From Gavia stellata (lineage: Eukaryota > Chordata > Aves > Gaviiformes > Gaviidae): 64,000 bases of DNA. The notes beneath the pieces were generated by a model that searched no databases, was not told the DNA's origin, and worked only from the letters and a program-made list of their open reading frames with translations. Location: positions 924,721-988,720 of the forward strand of contig NC_082631.1 of the NCBI RefSeq assembly GCF_030936135.1, given 5' to 3'. Both the position numbers and the translations under genes were made by a program. Of the stretch, positions 9,701-19,600 are shown piece by piece (position 1 is the first letter of the stretch; every line of letters starts with the position of its first letter).

Positions 9701-12700
9701 GCGAAGAAGCGGAAGCAAACAAACAGCTCCGATGAACCCGACAGCAAGGCGGCGAAGACAGACGGCTCCGATAACTCCGACTCCGACAACGGTAAGAGCG
9801 GAGCGGTTTTGTGGCATGCTCGGGAACGGTGTAAAGCCGCCGCTCTCTTTATTTTCGGCAGAGCTGTCGTGCTTTGCCGTGTGTTTAGTGTGGTGGCAAA
9901 TCTGTTGGTGTCCATCTGGATGACTTCTCTTTATTCTGACTGCGGTGTTTCTTCCAGAGGAGGGAACGGAAGGAGAATCGGGAGAAAAAGAGGAGAAAGA
10001 GGGCTCCAGAGGCGTAAGTAACTTTGAAAACTACTTTATCGTGATGAAAAGCTGTAGTTCTGGTTGGAGGTGGTGAGGGCAGATTCCTGGACTCCCGCCT
10101 TATTCCCAAAGCGAGTCAGGGACAGAGGCTTGGAGAAGTTTGGGACGAGAGGATGGAAGTAAAATGCTCCGTTGAGGGAAGTGTGGACATTACGGGGGCT
10201 TCCCAGCTCCACCCACCGGCCGGAGTATCACTGTGAGACGCTTTACGGTGTCAAAACGCGGTAAAATACCCGTGCGCAAAGAGCTCGAAGTAAGGAAAAC
10301 CCCAAATTCAATTGCCTGCGACATGGAGAATCCTGAAGTGTGGGATTACATTGCCTCGCTCTAGACAGGGACTGAAGGCACCCCTCCGCCGGCACCCTTC
10401 AGCTCGGTGGGGGGAGATCTCTCGGCTACAAGACCTGCGGGTGTTGTAGAAGCATCTCCTGCCAAGCGAGCGGCTGCCGCACCGGAATTCCCTGCGCTAG
10501 GGCAGCGTGGAGCGGCCAGATCCGGTGGATATGTCGCTTCTCCATGCGGTGCTTTGAGTGCCTGGGGAGGGTTTGGGAGGCAGCGGGCTGGTGAAGGTTT
10601 CAAACCAGCCTCCGGACGTTCGCTTTCTCTAGGTGGTTTTAACTTCCTGACGTTGCATTTTTAGGAGGGGGAAGACGAAGAAGGAAAAGATTCGGAGAAA
10701 GGTGAGTTGATGTGTGCGACGGCTCGTTTGCGCTCCACGTGGAGCATAACCCCCCTCCAGTCGAGGGCTCCGACGTGGCCAGAAGAGATATTTCCAGAGA
10801 AATCCGATGGGTTTATCCAGGCTCCTTGGGTTCTTAGAGTCCGTTTGCTCCGTTTGCCTTGTGGCTTCGCTGTCCCTTCTGGTCCGTTGCGTCTTGGTGA
10901 CCTGAGCTAAACCTCTGCACCTTCTCGATGAAGGGCGATTCGGCTTCTGCTCCTGTCCCCGAGTCCCCTGGGGACGCTGCTCTGGTGCCGTGATAGATAT
11001 CGGAGGTGGGGTTCCTACGAGCGAGAGCGGGTGAGGCTCTGGTGGGATTGCAGCGCCCTAGCTGGCGGAGAGAAACGGGGGGGCCCTTTCCAGGGCCACG
11101 ATTGACTCGTTCTTCAGGATGAGACCCGTCAGATCTCCGATGACGGGGGGACAGGGGACTAGCTCAGCTGTAATGTCCGCATTTAGTCAGATGAATCCCA
11201 TCCTTTGTGTCTGCTCAGGGATAAGGAAATGCTGTAAAAGCCCTGCTAGGGAGGAGCTGGATCCCTTGGTCAAGGTAGGTTGGTGAAGCTGCTAGCCTGG
11301 GGCTTAGGGAACCAGATTTAATTTCCCGCTGTGCCGTAGACTTGACTTTGGGTAAGTCGTTCAGGCTGTGAAACGGGATGGAGCTTCCCGGTTTGGAGAG
11401 ACGGGACCGGTCGGAGAAGCACCACCATACCCGAAGGGAGCTTAGAGAAGCAGGAGGGCTGGAAAGAAACCTCTTGGCAAGATGCGTGTGTGGGGGGGTC
11501 CTTGCTGCCCGTCCCACTGCTGGGCAGTGGAAATTTGATCCAGGGATGCGTCCGCACGTATGCCGGGGCGGGCGGACAGAGAAGCGGCTTTCCTCTCCCA
11601 AAAATAAGTGGTGTAAATTGATCCCCTTTACCCAAGCTTTATCGCATTGCTAGGGTTCGCTTCGAGGCTGAACAAATCAGAGTGGGTGGTACTTAAAATA
11701 ATCAAACCTGTAACTAATTAATACTTAAAACCTCGTAAAACCAGTAGTAGCAAACAGTAATTAAAATAAAGGGCTGGGAAACCGCGTTAGAGTCTTTCTG
11801 CCGTGGTTGTCCCCTCTGCCCCGCACCCACTAAACCTGTCCCAGCGCAAGTTTGGGTTGTTTGGTTTGGGTTTTTTTGGAAAAACTTAATTTGAGGTGGA
11901 TGGCACTGTCGTATAAACCAGAGGTTTATCTGTAGTTGGCCGGTGGGAGCAGCTTCTCGACTCTACGGTATCTATACGTTGTGTGGGCTGGTCGGGCTGA
12001 CGACTAAACTTGTCCAGGGAAATTCTCTTTAATCAGGTGGTGTCCTCAAGTAGTGCCCTGAAATACAACCTGCTTTAAACACTTAGGTGCTTTAACAATT
12101 CAAGAAGAGATCAGTCAAATCAAACGCAAATTGCAGGCGGGCAAGAAAACTCAAGAGAGGCAAAAGAAGAGGCATCGGGATCGCATGGTAGAAAGGTAAC
12201 GTCTCCTATTTTATTTTATTAGTGATGTTGCTTCCTTCTCCAGGACTGTAGTACTCGCAGCTGGGGTCCGTCCTTTTGTTCCCAGTCGTCCCAGTGTTTT
12301 TGTCTGTTCCTTGTAGAAGCTGCTTTGCTCTCCTGCCAGTCGTCTTGCCATCCATGCTTAAAAGATAAATAAAAGCGGGCAAACCTCTGGGAAACATCCC
12401 GTAAATGCTTAAAGGGTTGGAGACTTCCATGAGTTTATCTGCTACCCCTTGTGTAGCCCAAGGGAGTAGATCCGGTGCCATGTAGAGCTGGAACGGATTG
12501 GTTTGACTATCGCTTCCCTTCGCCTCTAACTCTCTCAACAGGATCCAGTTTGTTTGTTCGTTATGCAAATATCGGACCTTCTACGATGACGAGATGAACA
12601 GTCACCTCGAGAGTAAATTCCATAAGGAACACTTCAAGTTTGTTGGAACCAAGTTGCCTCAACAAACAGCTGACTTTCTCCAGGTGAGCCTCTGGTTACG

Positions 12701-15700
12701 TTTCTGTCCCCTAGGTTTCAGAATTTTGGGTTGTTTTATTATTATTATACTTCTTATTATTTTAGAGATGGTGTAAAGCTCCTAAACTGCCCCTCTAAGT
12801 AACTGTGTTGGAAACTGTTAGAGAAAACGGAGTAAAGTTGGGCTAAAGCATCAGAGATGCTACTCCAGCTCTGCCTCGGCTGCCCTCTTCTTTTGAACAG
12901 GTCGCTTCAGCTCTGGCTGGACTGGTAGGACATAAAATACTTGCCCACCACAGATTTTGGTGGCCGGAGTGGGTGATTTAAGTGCTGAAAGGCAGTGCTA
13001 CCCGCAGGACAATGCGTGGTGGGATGTGTAGGACCTTTAGGATGAGCACGCTAGAGAGATGCACCTAAAAGTGGCAGGGGGCGAAAAAAAGATTAATGTG
13101 AAATATCTTGCCGCGCAGGAATACGTTGCTAATAAAACTAGGAAAACTGAAGAGCGTCGTAAAGCGATTGAAGACATTAACGCAGTTATTCAGCAGATCT
13201 ATAGGGACCAAGATCTTACGCAAGGTAAGATTTACTACCCGTGCGCGTGCAAGAGTTCCTTGGTCCGTGTATCGGCTGTCTCGTCAACTCTATAAATAGT
13301 AAAATAGTAAAAAATAGTAAAAAGGGGAGGGGGGAACCTGCTGGTGTTGCTGAAGAGTAAAACCTACTGTACGTTCAAGTGCACCGTCAGCCCCTTCAGG
13401 TTATTACCCGGCGTTGTGGACGCCAGACAAATGATTAGCTGACTGAAGAGAGATTTTTGCAAAGCCGCAGTGCTGACGCAGCTGCGGCTCGCGTCGCTCG
13501 GCGTTGCGGCGTGCGGCCGGGCTTAGATCTGGGCTGCCGGCGTTCGGTGAGCCTGGCTCTATATAACACACGGTCCGCTTGGCTCCTCTACTACTCCCCG
13601 GGCAGACTCTTGATGCTGGTGGAAGGGTTAAAAGTGAGTTTATGGGGGTTTTGATGCCGGTGGAAGGGTTAAAAGTGAGTTTATGGGGGTTAAAAATGAG
13701 TTTATAGGGGTTTTGATGCCAGTGGAAGGGTTAAAAATGAATTTATGGGGGTTAAAAATGAGTTTATAATGCAGACCGGAGTAAAATCCGGAAGAGAGCA
13801 CAGATCCCCAGATTATTTTCCGGTTAATACTGTTCTTATCTTCCTTTTCAGATGTCGGCATGGAGCATTTTATTAAAAAGGTGGAGGCGGCTCACTGCGC
13901 TGCCTGTGACCTCTTCATCCCAATGCAGTACGGCATCATCCAGAAACACTTGAAGTCGCTCGACCACAACCACAACCGCCGGGTGAGTTGGCAGCCGGGC
14001 GCCTTGGGGGGGGTCTCGTGGGCTTCAGCTGCAGTAACAGGAGCACGAATTCGGATGATTTGAGTTCGTGTGGTTCTGGAAACCAGGGAGAACTCTTCTT
14101 TGTCGTCTTCAGTGCTTCTCTCCACAGTCTGAAGTCAAAATTGATTGTTCTTATGTCCCCAGAAACTTCTCTCCACAGTCTGCAGGGAATTTTGATGTTC
14201 TTGTGTCCCCAGAAACTTCCCCTTTGCAAAAGCTGGCAAGCAAGATGTTAGCGGGATTAAAGCACCTTCAGCAAAGCCTTGTGCAAATCTGAAAATGAGA
14301 TTTCATGTCTCTTGCCCTGTTTCTTGCAAAATAAACAGCTTTGTCACTTCCCCACTTCCACGCACGCGTAGGATGATGTTGTTAGAAGCTTTACTATACC
14401 CGCGAGCAGTGATCCGAGGTGAGGGCTGTCAGACGACAGCTCTTTCTAGGCATGAAACACATCTATCAGCACGCGACTGTAAACCTTAACGCGTTACTGT
14501 GGCGACGTTGAGCAGGCTGCGTTACCATCTGCAGCGTTCGGCTGTTCAGCCTTTGCTCCCCACGCTTCAGCGGAATCAGAATGCGCCGACTTTCAATTTG
14601 AGTCCCCGGAGATTGAAAGATGAAACGATCCCACTGGTGGAAGTGGGTGAAAAGACCCACGTGGCTTTTCCTTGTCTGCCTGATACTCACCTTTCCGAAG
14701 CAGGGAAAGCAGGAACGTGCGGAAAATTGACAATTTCTTAAATATTGCCGTGTTGTTGCCTACCCAAATACCGAAGTGATGCCAAATACCTTTTGCTGCT
14801 GAGCTGTGATTAATTACTGGCCTTGCAAGTTAATTCGGGACAAAATCTAAGTGCTTTTCTTTTCTTGTTTTTTTTTCCTCCTGTACAGGCCATGATGGAG
14901 CAGTCCAAGAAATCATCGCTAGTAGTTGCGAGGAGTATTCTCAACAACAAACTCATCAGTAAGAAACTGGAGCGGTACCTGAAGGTAGGTATTTGCGGAG
15001 CGGCTTGGCGCGGAGTCAAGCTGGTAGCAGTGCTTCCATACTGTAGGAATTTTGCAGTGGCTGCCGTTGACTTGCTGAGCGTGCTTATTAGCTGAGCTTT
15101 GAGGTGATTTTTGGGGTGTTTTGAGAACATACCGGATTCCTGGTTGCTGATTATCGAGGCTTTACAGTGCAGATGACTTCATCAGTCATCTCCTGCCCCA
15201 CGTATTACACCAAACCCTGAGCGAACAGGATGAGCAAGGCTTTCCGGCTTAAATTTAGGCCGGAGACCCCACCGTTGCACTGTCGCTGCTGATATTAGCG
15301 TTGATTTGAATTCTCGAGGTGGCGTCTGCTTTCGGGAGCTGCTCACTTGACTGCTTTCAGTGCAACTGTAATGCTGAATTTCTTGGGAGGGTTTGCTGGC
15401 GTGTAGCCGGCGTGAATTCCTTGAATCAGCTTGAGGTAAACTCGTAGCAGACAAATGTTTTTCTTCTCTTTTCAGGGTGAGAATCCTTTCACGGATGACC
15501 CAGAAGAAAAAGAGGAGCATGAGGAAGGAGAAGGGGGAGTCAGTGGAAATGTAGAGGAAGGAACGGCGGAAGGAGCAGATGAAAACAAGGATGAGGAGGA
15601 AAATCCAGAAGAAGAAGAAAATCCAGAAGAAGAAGAAAATCCAGAGGAGGAAAATCCAGAAGAAGAAAATCCAGAGGAGGAAAATCTGGAAGAGGACAGC

Positions 15701-15967
15701 AAGGATCCTGAAGAGAACCCAGAAGGAGCTGAAAATGAGGGGGAGCGAGAAGAAACAGGGACAGAGACAGAAACGGAGGCACGGCCACAAGCACAAACAG
15801 AGGTGGAGCCGGACGCAGAGAACGCGGAGGAGCAGACTTCCCTGCCTGCAGAGGAATCGCTCCCTGAGGAAGAAGAGCAACAGCCAGTAGAAGGCGTGGA
15901 GGTAGAAGATGAGGAGGAAGAAAGCGAGGAAGCCGCTGCAGCACAAGAGGATGAGGATGCGGAGTAA
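3762..15967 (+). CDS. AKAP8L: AKAP8L (HA95/NAKAP95-like nuclear A-kinase anchor protein 8-like), 13 coding exons
   Basis: Coding exons: 3762-3774, 5239-5271, 6367-6607, 8751-9219, 9668-9791, 9958-10013, 10665-10701, 12087-12195, 12542-12683, 13119-13224, 13852-13982, 14889-14984, 15476-15967. They total 2049 nt (682 residues plus stop) with every phase closing. Order of elements: Tyr/Gly-rich N-terminus (1-95), Arg/Asp/Tyr-rich middle (96-252), basic nuclear-localisation patch (253-270), acidic linker, C2H2 finger 1 (C366, C369, H382, H388), finger 2 (C459, C462, H476, H482), a helical block containing [19 protein letters not shown], and a Glu-rich tail. The family is chromatin- and nuclear-matrix-associated and interacts with RNA helicase A and lamina proteins. 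The human protein is about 646 residues. Oddities: a GC-AG intron 2, an apparently shorter N-terminus than human, and NPEEE repeats in the tail. The start codon is in a CpG island and has a good Kozak context (GCCATCATGA). Confidence 0.95.
3775..5238 (+). other. AKAP8L: AKAP8L intron 1
   Basis: The GT-AG intron begins in the CpG island and carries AAGATGGCGGC (YY1-type) at 3792-3802. Human AKAP8L has about 24 additional residues between MSYT and the DYGYGTWNSG segment. I looked for an in-phase exon that could supply them and did not find one. CTCAG|GTTACGGC near 4258 resembles an acceptor but runs into a stop and has no usable donor. Confidence 0.7.
5239..5271 (+). CDS. AKAP8L: AKAP8L coding exon 2 (residues 5-16), GC 5' splice site
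   Basis: The exon encodes [11 protein letters not shown], matching the human [10 protein letters not shown] segment, after a good TTTTCTAG acceptor. The only donor that keeps the frame is AGAG|GCAAGT, a classical GC-AG donor. The 33-nt length (phase 1 to 1) equals that of AKAP8 exon 3. Confidence 0.88.
5272..8750 (+). other. AKAP8L: AKAP8L introns 2 and 3 (flanking exon 3)
   Basis: Intron 2 (5272-6366) is of GC-AG type and intron 3 (6608-8750) of GT-AG type. I see no additional exon, RNA gene or mobile element. CpG dinucleotides are frequent throughout. Confidence 0.7.
6367..6607 (+). CDS. AKAP8L: AKAP8L coding exon 3 (residues 16-96), Tyr/Gly-rich N-terminus
   Basis: The exon encodes a [18 protein letters not shown] low-complexity segment followed by the conserved KMNQRLDMV motif shared with AKAP8 (KINQRLDML). 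Acceptor TTCCAG|G, donor CCG|GTGAGT, ends in phase 2. Confidence 0.92.
8751..9219 (+). CDS. AKAP8L: AKAP8L coding exon 4 (residues 96-252)
   Basis: The largest internal exon. It encodes the SYESYDSR motif, an Arg/Asn/Gly/Tyr-rich region and the conserved [15 protein letters not shown] motif. Residues 103-121 (8770-8826) are almost identical at the DNA level to AKAP8 exon 5. Donor AAA|GTAAGT, phase 0. Confidence 0.92.
9668..9791 (+). CDS. AKAP8L: AKAP8L coding exon 5 (residues 253-294), nuclear localisation signal
   Basis: The exon encodes [17 protein letters not shown], a strong basic nuclear localisation patch, then the Ser/Asp stretch DNSDSDN. It is homologous to AKAP8 exon 6, which has the same phases and a DEPDSK motif. 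Confidence 0.92.
9958..10013 (+). CDS. AKAP8L: AKAP8L coding exon 6 (residues 294-312), acidic linker
   Basis: The exon encodes [19 protein letters not shown]; human has DEGTEGEATEG at the same place. Acceptor CTTCCAG|AG, donor GGC|GTAAGT, phase 1 to 0. Confidence 0.88.
10665..10701 (+). CDS. AKAP8L: AKAP8L coding exon 7 (residues 313-325), micro-exon
   Basis: This 37-nt exon encodes [12 protein letters not shown] and matches human GEDEEGKED. Acceptor TTTTTAG|G, donor AAAG|GTGAGT, phase 0 to 1. Confidence 0.88.
11285..11380 (+). mobile_element. Possible MIR-like (CORE-SINE) relic
   Basis: TTCCCGCTGTGCC followed by GACTTTGGGTAAGTC resembles the MIR core (TCCCGGCTCTGCC... GACCTTGGGCAAGTC; 13 of the last 15 bases match), with about 10 bases missing in between. 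The match is by eye against a remembered consensus, so confidence is low. Confidence 0.3.
12087..12195 (+). CDS. AKAP8L: AKAP8L coding exon 8 (residues 325-361)
   Basis: The exon encodes a basic, probably helical segment containing [19 protein letters not shown] that leads into finger 1; it is close to human. Phase 1 to 2, donor AAAG|GTAACG. Confidence 0.92.
12542..12683 (+). CDS. AKAP8L: AKAP8L coding exon 9 (residues 361-408), zinc finger 1
   Basis: The exon encodes the AKAP95-type C2H2 finger, with C366/C369 in VCSLC and H382/H388 in SHLESKFH, then [11 protein letters not shown]. At 142 nt it is the same length as AKAP8 exon 9. Confidence 0.95.
13119..13224 (+). CDS. AKAP8L: AKAP8L coding exon 10 (residues 409-444)
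   Basis: The exon encodes [19 protein letters not shown] followed by a helix ending [11 protein letters not shown], very close to human. It is the inter-finger helix. Donor CAAG|GTAAGA, phase 1. Confidence 0.93.
13610..13767 (+). repeat. Short nested tandem repeat in AKAP8L intron 10
   Basis: Three copies of a block starting TTGATGC(T/C)(G/A)GTGGAAGGG (13610, 13651, 13712) contain a 20-bp subunit GGTTAAAAATGAGTTTATGG that is itself repeated. Confidence 0.9.
13852..13982 (+). CDS. AKAP8L: AKAP8L coding exon 11 (residues 444-487), zinc finger 2
   Basis: The exon encodes [20 protein letters not shown] and the [12 protein letters not shown] end of the finger (C459, C462, H476, H482). At 131 nt it is the same length as AKAP8 exon 11. 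Confidence 0.95.
14115..14219 (+). repeat. Two-copy ~53-bp tandem duplication in AKAP8L intron 11
   Basis: CTTCTCTCCACAGTCTG and TGTCCCCAGAAACTTC each recur 52-53 bp apart. Each copy contains an acceptor-like CTCTCCACAG. Confidence 0.85.
14889..14984 (+). CDS. AKAP8L: AKAP8L coding exon 12 (residues 488-519)
   Basis: The exon encodes [19 protein letters not shown] and the KKLERYLK end of a helix, nearly identical to human. It is 96 nt, phase 0 to 0, as in AKAP8 exon 12. Confidence 0.95.
15476..15967 (+). CDS. AKAP8L: AKAP8L coding exon 13 (residues 520-682), acidic C-terminal tail
   Basis: The exon starts [11 protein letters not shown], matching human GENPFTDSPEE, and then diverges into a Glu-rich tail. 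It includes tandem ENPEEE units (15597-15690) and ends DEDAE at TAA 15965-15967. The tail has no resemblance to the proline-rich human C-terminus. Confidence 0.92.
   Translation, partial: GENPFTDDPEEKEEHEEGEGGVSGNVEEGTAEGADENKDEEENPEEEENPEEEENPEEENPEEENPEEENLEEDSKDPEENPEGAENEGEREETGTETETEARPQAQTEVEPDAENAEEQTSLPAEESLPEEEEQQPVEGVEVEDEEEESEEAAAAQEDEDAE
15597..15690 (+). repeat. In-frame ENPEE(E) tandem repeat in AKAP8L exon 13
   Basis: About six units of 15-18 bp, purine-rich GAAGAAGAAAATCCAGA, encode [22 protein letters not shown] sequence. Short and long units are interleaved in-frame. Confidence 0.9.
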
Positions 15968-16640
15968 ACTCTGGAGGGAAGCTGATGTGTAAAAGACCTG
16001 ACGTATTTTGGGTTTTTTTTTTTTTTAAAAAAAACAACCAACCATAACTGTATCTGTGAATTTCATAGCACATCTTTTGAGTTCTCGTTCTACTAAACTC
16101 ACTTAGGCAGTGGAAGCCTTTACCTGTAAAGTGATTTTTTTATTTTATTTTGTTTTAATTTTTGGAAAATAGAGGAAATTTTTTTTTACCAAATCTTTTT
16201 AGTAGCTAGGTTTTGTGCGGTCTCTGTTTTTTAGATAGCTTTGTACTAGGAGAATTTCCTTTTTTGAGCATGTGTGCAAACCAGTGCTACTCTTTACGAT
16301 CTGGCAAACGAAACCTCTTCTCTTCCCCTTGAATTGAAACTTTTCTATATTTAACAAAGATGTGGTTTGTCCCCTTAGCCTGTCTGTCTGGAAACATCAG
16401 AAATTCAGTTCCGGGGTTTTAATTTTCTGCATTGTACGCCATTAAGGTTCTGCATAACTTCCATGTGACTGTAATATTCCCCCAATGTTTTATTCTTCCT
16501 TTTAACGCAGAGCGAAACTAAGTGGTGTCAACATTGTATTGTTTGTAAAATGCTTTCATTTTAAAGGTGAATGTTTTGGTGGGTGGAGATATAAAAGGAC
16601 TATCCTGATATTATCTGTGACTCTGCCTTAATTTCTGGTG
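15968..16640 (+). other. AKAP8L: AKAP8L 3'UTR (end approximate)
   Basis: This is AT-rich non-coding sequence directly after the stop codon. It has long T runs (16011-16024, 16135-16160) and TTTTAAAGG-like motifs near 16560. I found no canonical AATAAA in this interval, so the cleavage site is unresolved; a variant hexamer or a more distal site is possible. The boundary is placed by the change in composition only. Confidence 0.55.
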
Positions 16641-19600
16641 CCCTGGTAAAGCTTGTGAGAGGTTGGAGGCTTAGAACCGGTCTACAAACCCTGTGTCTCC
16701 ACGCTCTGGTTCGTTATTTGGGTTTGGCTCAGCTTTCCTCTCTTCAGCGCTGCAGATGGAGCCGACTTACTCGCCTGCGGTCGCGGTGAACGCTTGGTCA
16801 AAGCTGTCATTGGTCAGTCATCACCTGGAGTATGGATCCTCCTTCCTGAAATGAGGGAGAAATAAGGAAATCAGTTTCAGGGACATGGCAGAGGTTATTC
16901 CTGCTACGGAGAGAGGCGGCTGGGAGCTTTCCTGCCGGATGGGTTGATGGATAAGGATGTGCTTAGCCTTGAATTGCCGGCGTGACACTACACCAAGGTG
17001 GAGGTTTGTAAGACTGGATTTAAATTTGTATGAAAGAAGTTTCCCCCAGCGATGGGCAGAAAGGGAGATTTAAGCATTAACATAAAGACAAAAGTGCTCC
17101 TGACCTCAAACTCTTTCCTCCAGCGCGGGTCCCTGGTGGCAGCGACTTGCCAGATGCTTCAGCCATGCCTGTGAAGTTCTCCGTGAGCTAACGAGATGGA
17201 GAGATGGACAAGACGAGCTCCGTGAGAGGGAACATCTCACCTGCTTCGTGCTAGGAAGATTTATTACCCATGAAACTACCAAGTTCCGGTCCTGAAGCGT
17301 TTATCCCAGGCAGAGGCAGGCATGGCCCACTCGCCTTCCCGAGTGGTGAACCCCTGTCCTGCAGACGGCCATTGCAAACCAATCCTGGAAGATTCTTTTC
17401 CAAACGTAATTAATACCCTGAGTCACTAAATAGCTCGTCGGCGCTGTAACGAATTTACCTTGTTCCCGCTTGTGCGGGTATGGCTTGATCCCGAGGTCGA
17501 CCCTGCGAGCTGTTGGGTGTCGAGGGAGTCGGCCGCCGCTTGCTTCCACCTTTTCTGTGGGTTTAATCAGACATCTACCAGTTTGGGGGGTGTTTTAGCA
17601 TGTTAAGCCTGATCCCCCAGATCTCGCTTTGATGCGTGTTCGAGCTCAGAGCAGCTTAATCACCCTTGAGCGCTGTCAGTGCGCTGCGGGGACGAACCGT
17701 GTGCCTTGGAGGATGCTGGTGTGGCGCTGGGGGATAATTGTGAAGGCTGTGAAAGAGGAGAAGGGGGTGCAGGGTTAGAAAGCTGCCTCAGAAGCGTAAT
17801 CTTCACACGTTTTTGCTTTGAAGGCAGACGGGCGTTCAGCTAGCCACCATCATCTGTTCAAATTTAGCCTGTGCCAAGAAAAAGAGAGTCTCAATTCTGT
17901 TGCTTTTTACAGCTGCTGGTTTTTCCTCCGCATTCAGCAGAGCTCTGTGGTGATTTCCAGGTTTCCTCCTGTTTTTCCTCTCTGTAGAAAGTCTCCTATG
18001 TAGATTTAATTAGCTGGTCCCATCCTGATGAAAACAACTGGGCCTGGCTTTGTTGAAGTGTTAAGACTGTGTGCTCTGCTTGCCTTTTACTGTGTTTGAG
18101 GACTGATGTTTGAATTGGGGTGGAGTTGCAGAAAGCGTTATAGGGAAATACCTTTGATTTAAGGTTTACTTAAGAAAATGAAGATTCTTTAATCGCAGTA
18201 GGCATCTGTAACCTTAAATATTGGGTCCTGAAAGCGGCAAGATCTCCGTGAGCCAGCCATTCTTTTTAAAAACAGACAAAACCCACCTTTATTTGTAATA
18301 TAGTGAGTTACACCTTCCTTATACCTGCCCCTTTCTGCTTTATTTCCTTAATTCCCCCTTTCTGCTGTCCGTATTTCTCTAACACGCCATTATACTGCCT
18401 TGAGAAAGGAATTTTGAGAAGAGGGACCACCCAGGGGTGCAGGTTGTGTGTTAAATATGGAGTTTGGGAGAAGACTCCTCACCTCCTGGGCAGCAGGGTC
18501 GGCAGCTCTTCCTGTCCGCTTTCACTCGCTCCAGAAGCGTTGACGTCGATCAAAACATCTGCAGAACTTCCAGCAGGGAACAGCGAGTCAAATTTGGGCT
18601 GCTTGCCTGTTGTTTTTTTTCCACCCTGATTATTAACAAGGGGAGGGGAAATCGGCTGTCAGCATGGAAGAACAATTAGTAATTAATTTCCTTCTTGCGT
18701 AATTGGGTCACAGCCCAAGGGAGGTTACCTTGGTGTGTGTTCCTGAAGTTTGGGTTGGAAAGAATATCTCTCCTCGTAGCAGAACCCATCTTCCCCTTGC
18801 AGACCTGAATTTTTATCCCTTCGACAACTGCTTTTCAGGTCGATTAACAGGCACGTTTTGGATTTCGGACACTCCCCCGTGCCGTTCTGCTGAGCTTTCT
18901 ACCTTCTGGTGACGGATTAATTGTACAACAGCCCTTCCCTTGGACTCTGAGCTTTGCATTCCCTTTCAATCAAAGGTCTGGCCGAGGAGCGAGTCCTCGA
19001 GAGGCAGCTGGTGCGTGTGGGGAGGTGCTGAGCCCAGATCTCCATCCGTGCTGCCGTATTGAGGAGGTCGGGACTCATCCAGCTTCTCAGGAGCGTTTGG
19101 GGCTTGATGGCTGCAATGTAACTGGGTCCTTATACTCTAAATATTGCTGTGGGTTTGCGTTATGAGTCAAAATCCTTGAATTAAGTGCAGATATAGATAC
19201 GCTGCGTAAGAAATGCTCAGTGCTTGTATAGGTAGCATTAAGGTTTTCACATCTTGGTGCTCCTCTAGGATGCAGGCAATAAACTCCAAACATCTGACAA
19301 CAATTAATTAGTCGTGCTAACTAAAACCCCTTTGGACTGCTCAAAGCCAAGCAGGACGGCCCTCGGTCTGCCCGTGATCCGCAGGAACATCCAAGCACCT
19401 CATTCCCGGAGATGCCGCGGACTCGGAGCACGTGAGCGGAGGAGAGGAAGCGGAAACCAGCCAGGAAGGGCTCAGAGAAGTCAGCGAGTGCTAAAATCCT
19501 TCTGCGCCAACTTCCCTGTAAATTCTTTCCCTGACTGAACTATCTCTTAAGAAAACTGCTGACAAGTAAGCGATCACGTAGAGTTCACCGCAGCTCCTCC

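Larger units (their letters stand above)
9220..12541 (+). other. AKAP8L: AKAP8L introns 4 to 8 (between annotated exons)
   Basis: The introns are 9220-9667, 9792-9957, 10014-10664, 10702-12086 and 12196-12541. The only non-unique material noticed is a possible MIR-like SINE relic at 11285-11380 (listed separately). Confidence 0.65.

Noticed and set aside
15182..16073. Long minus-strand frames opposite AKAP8L exon 13 (Ser/Leu/Phe-rich)
   Set aside because: Shadows of the Glu-rich GAA/GAG codons on the sense strand.
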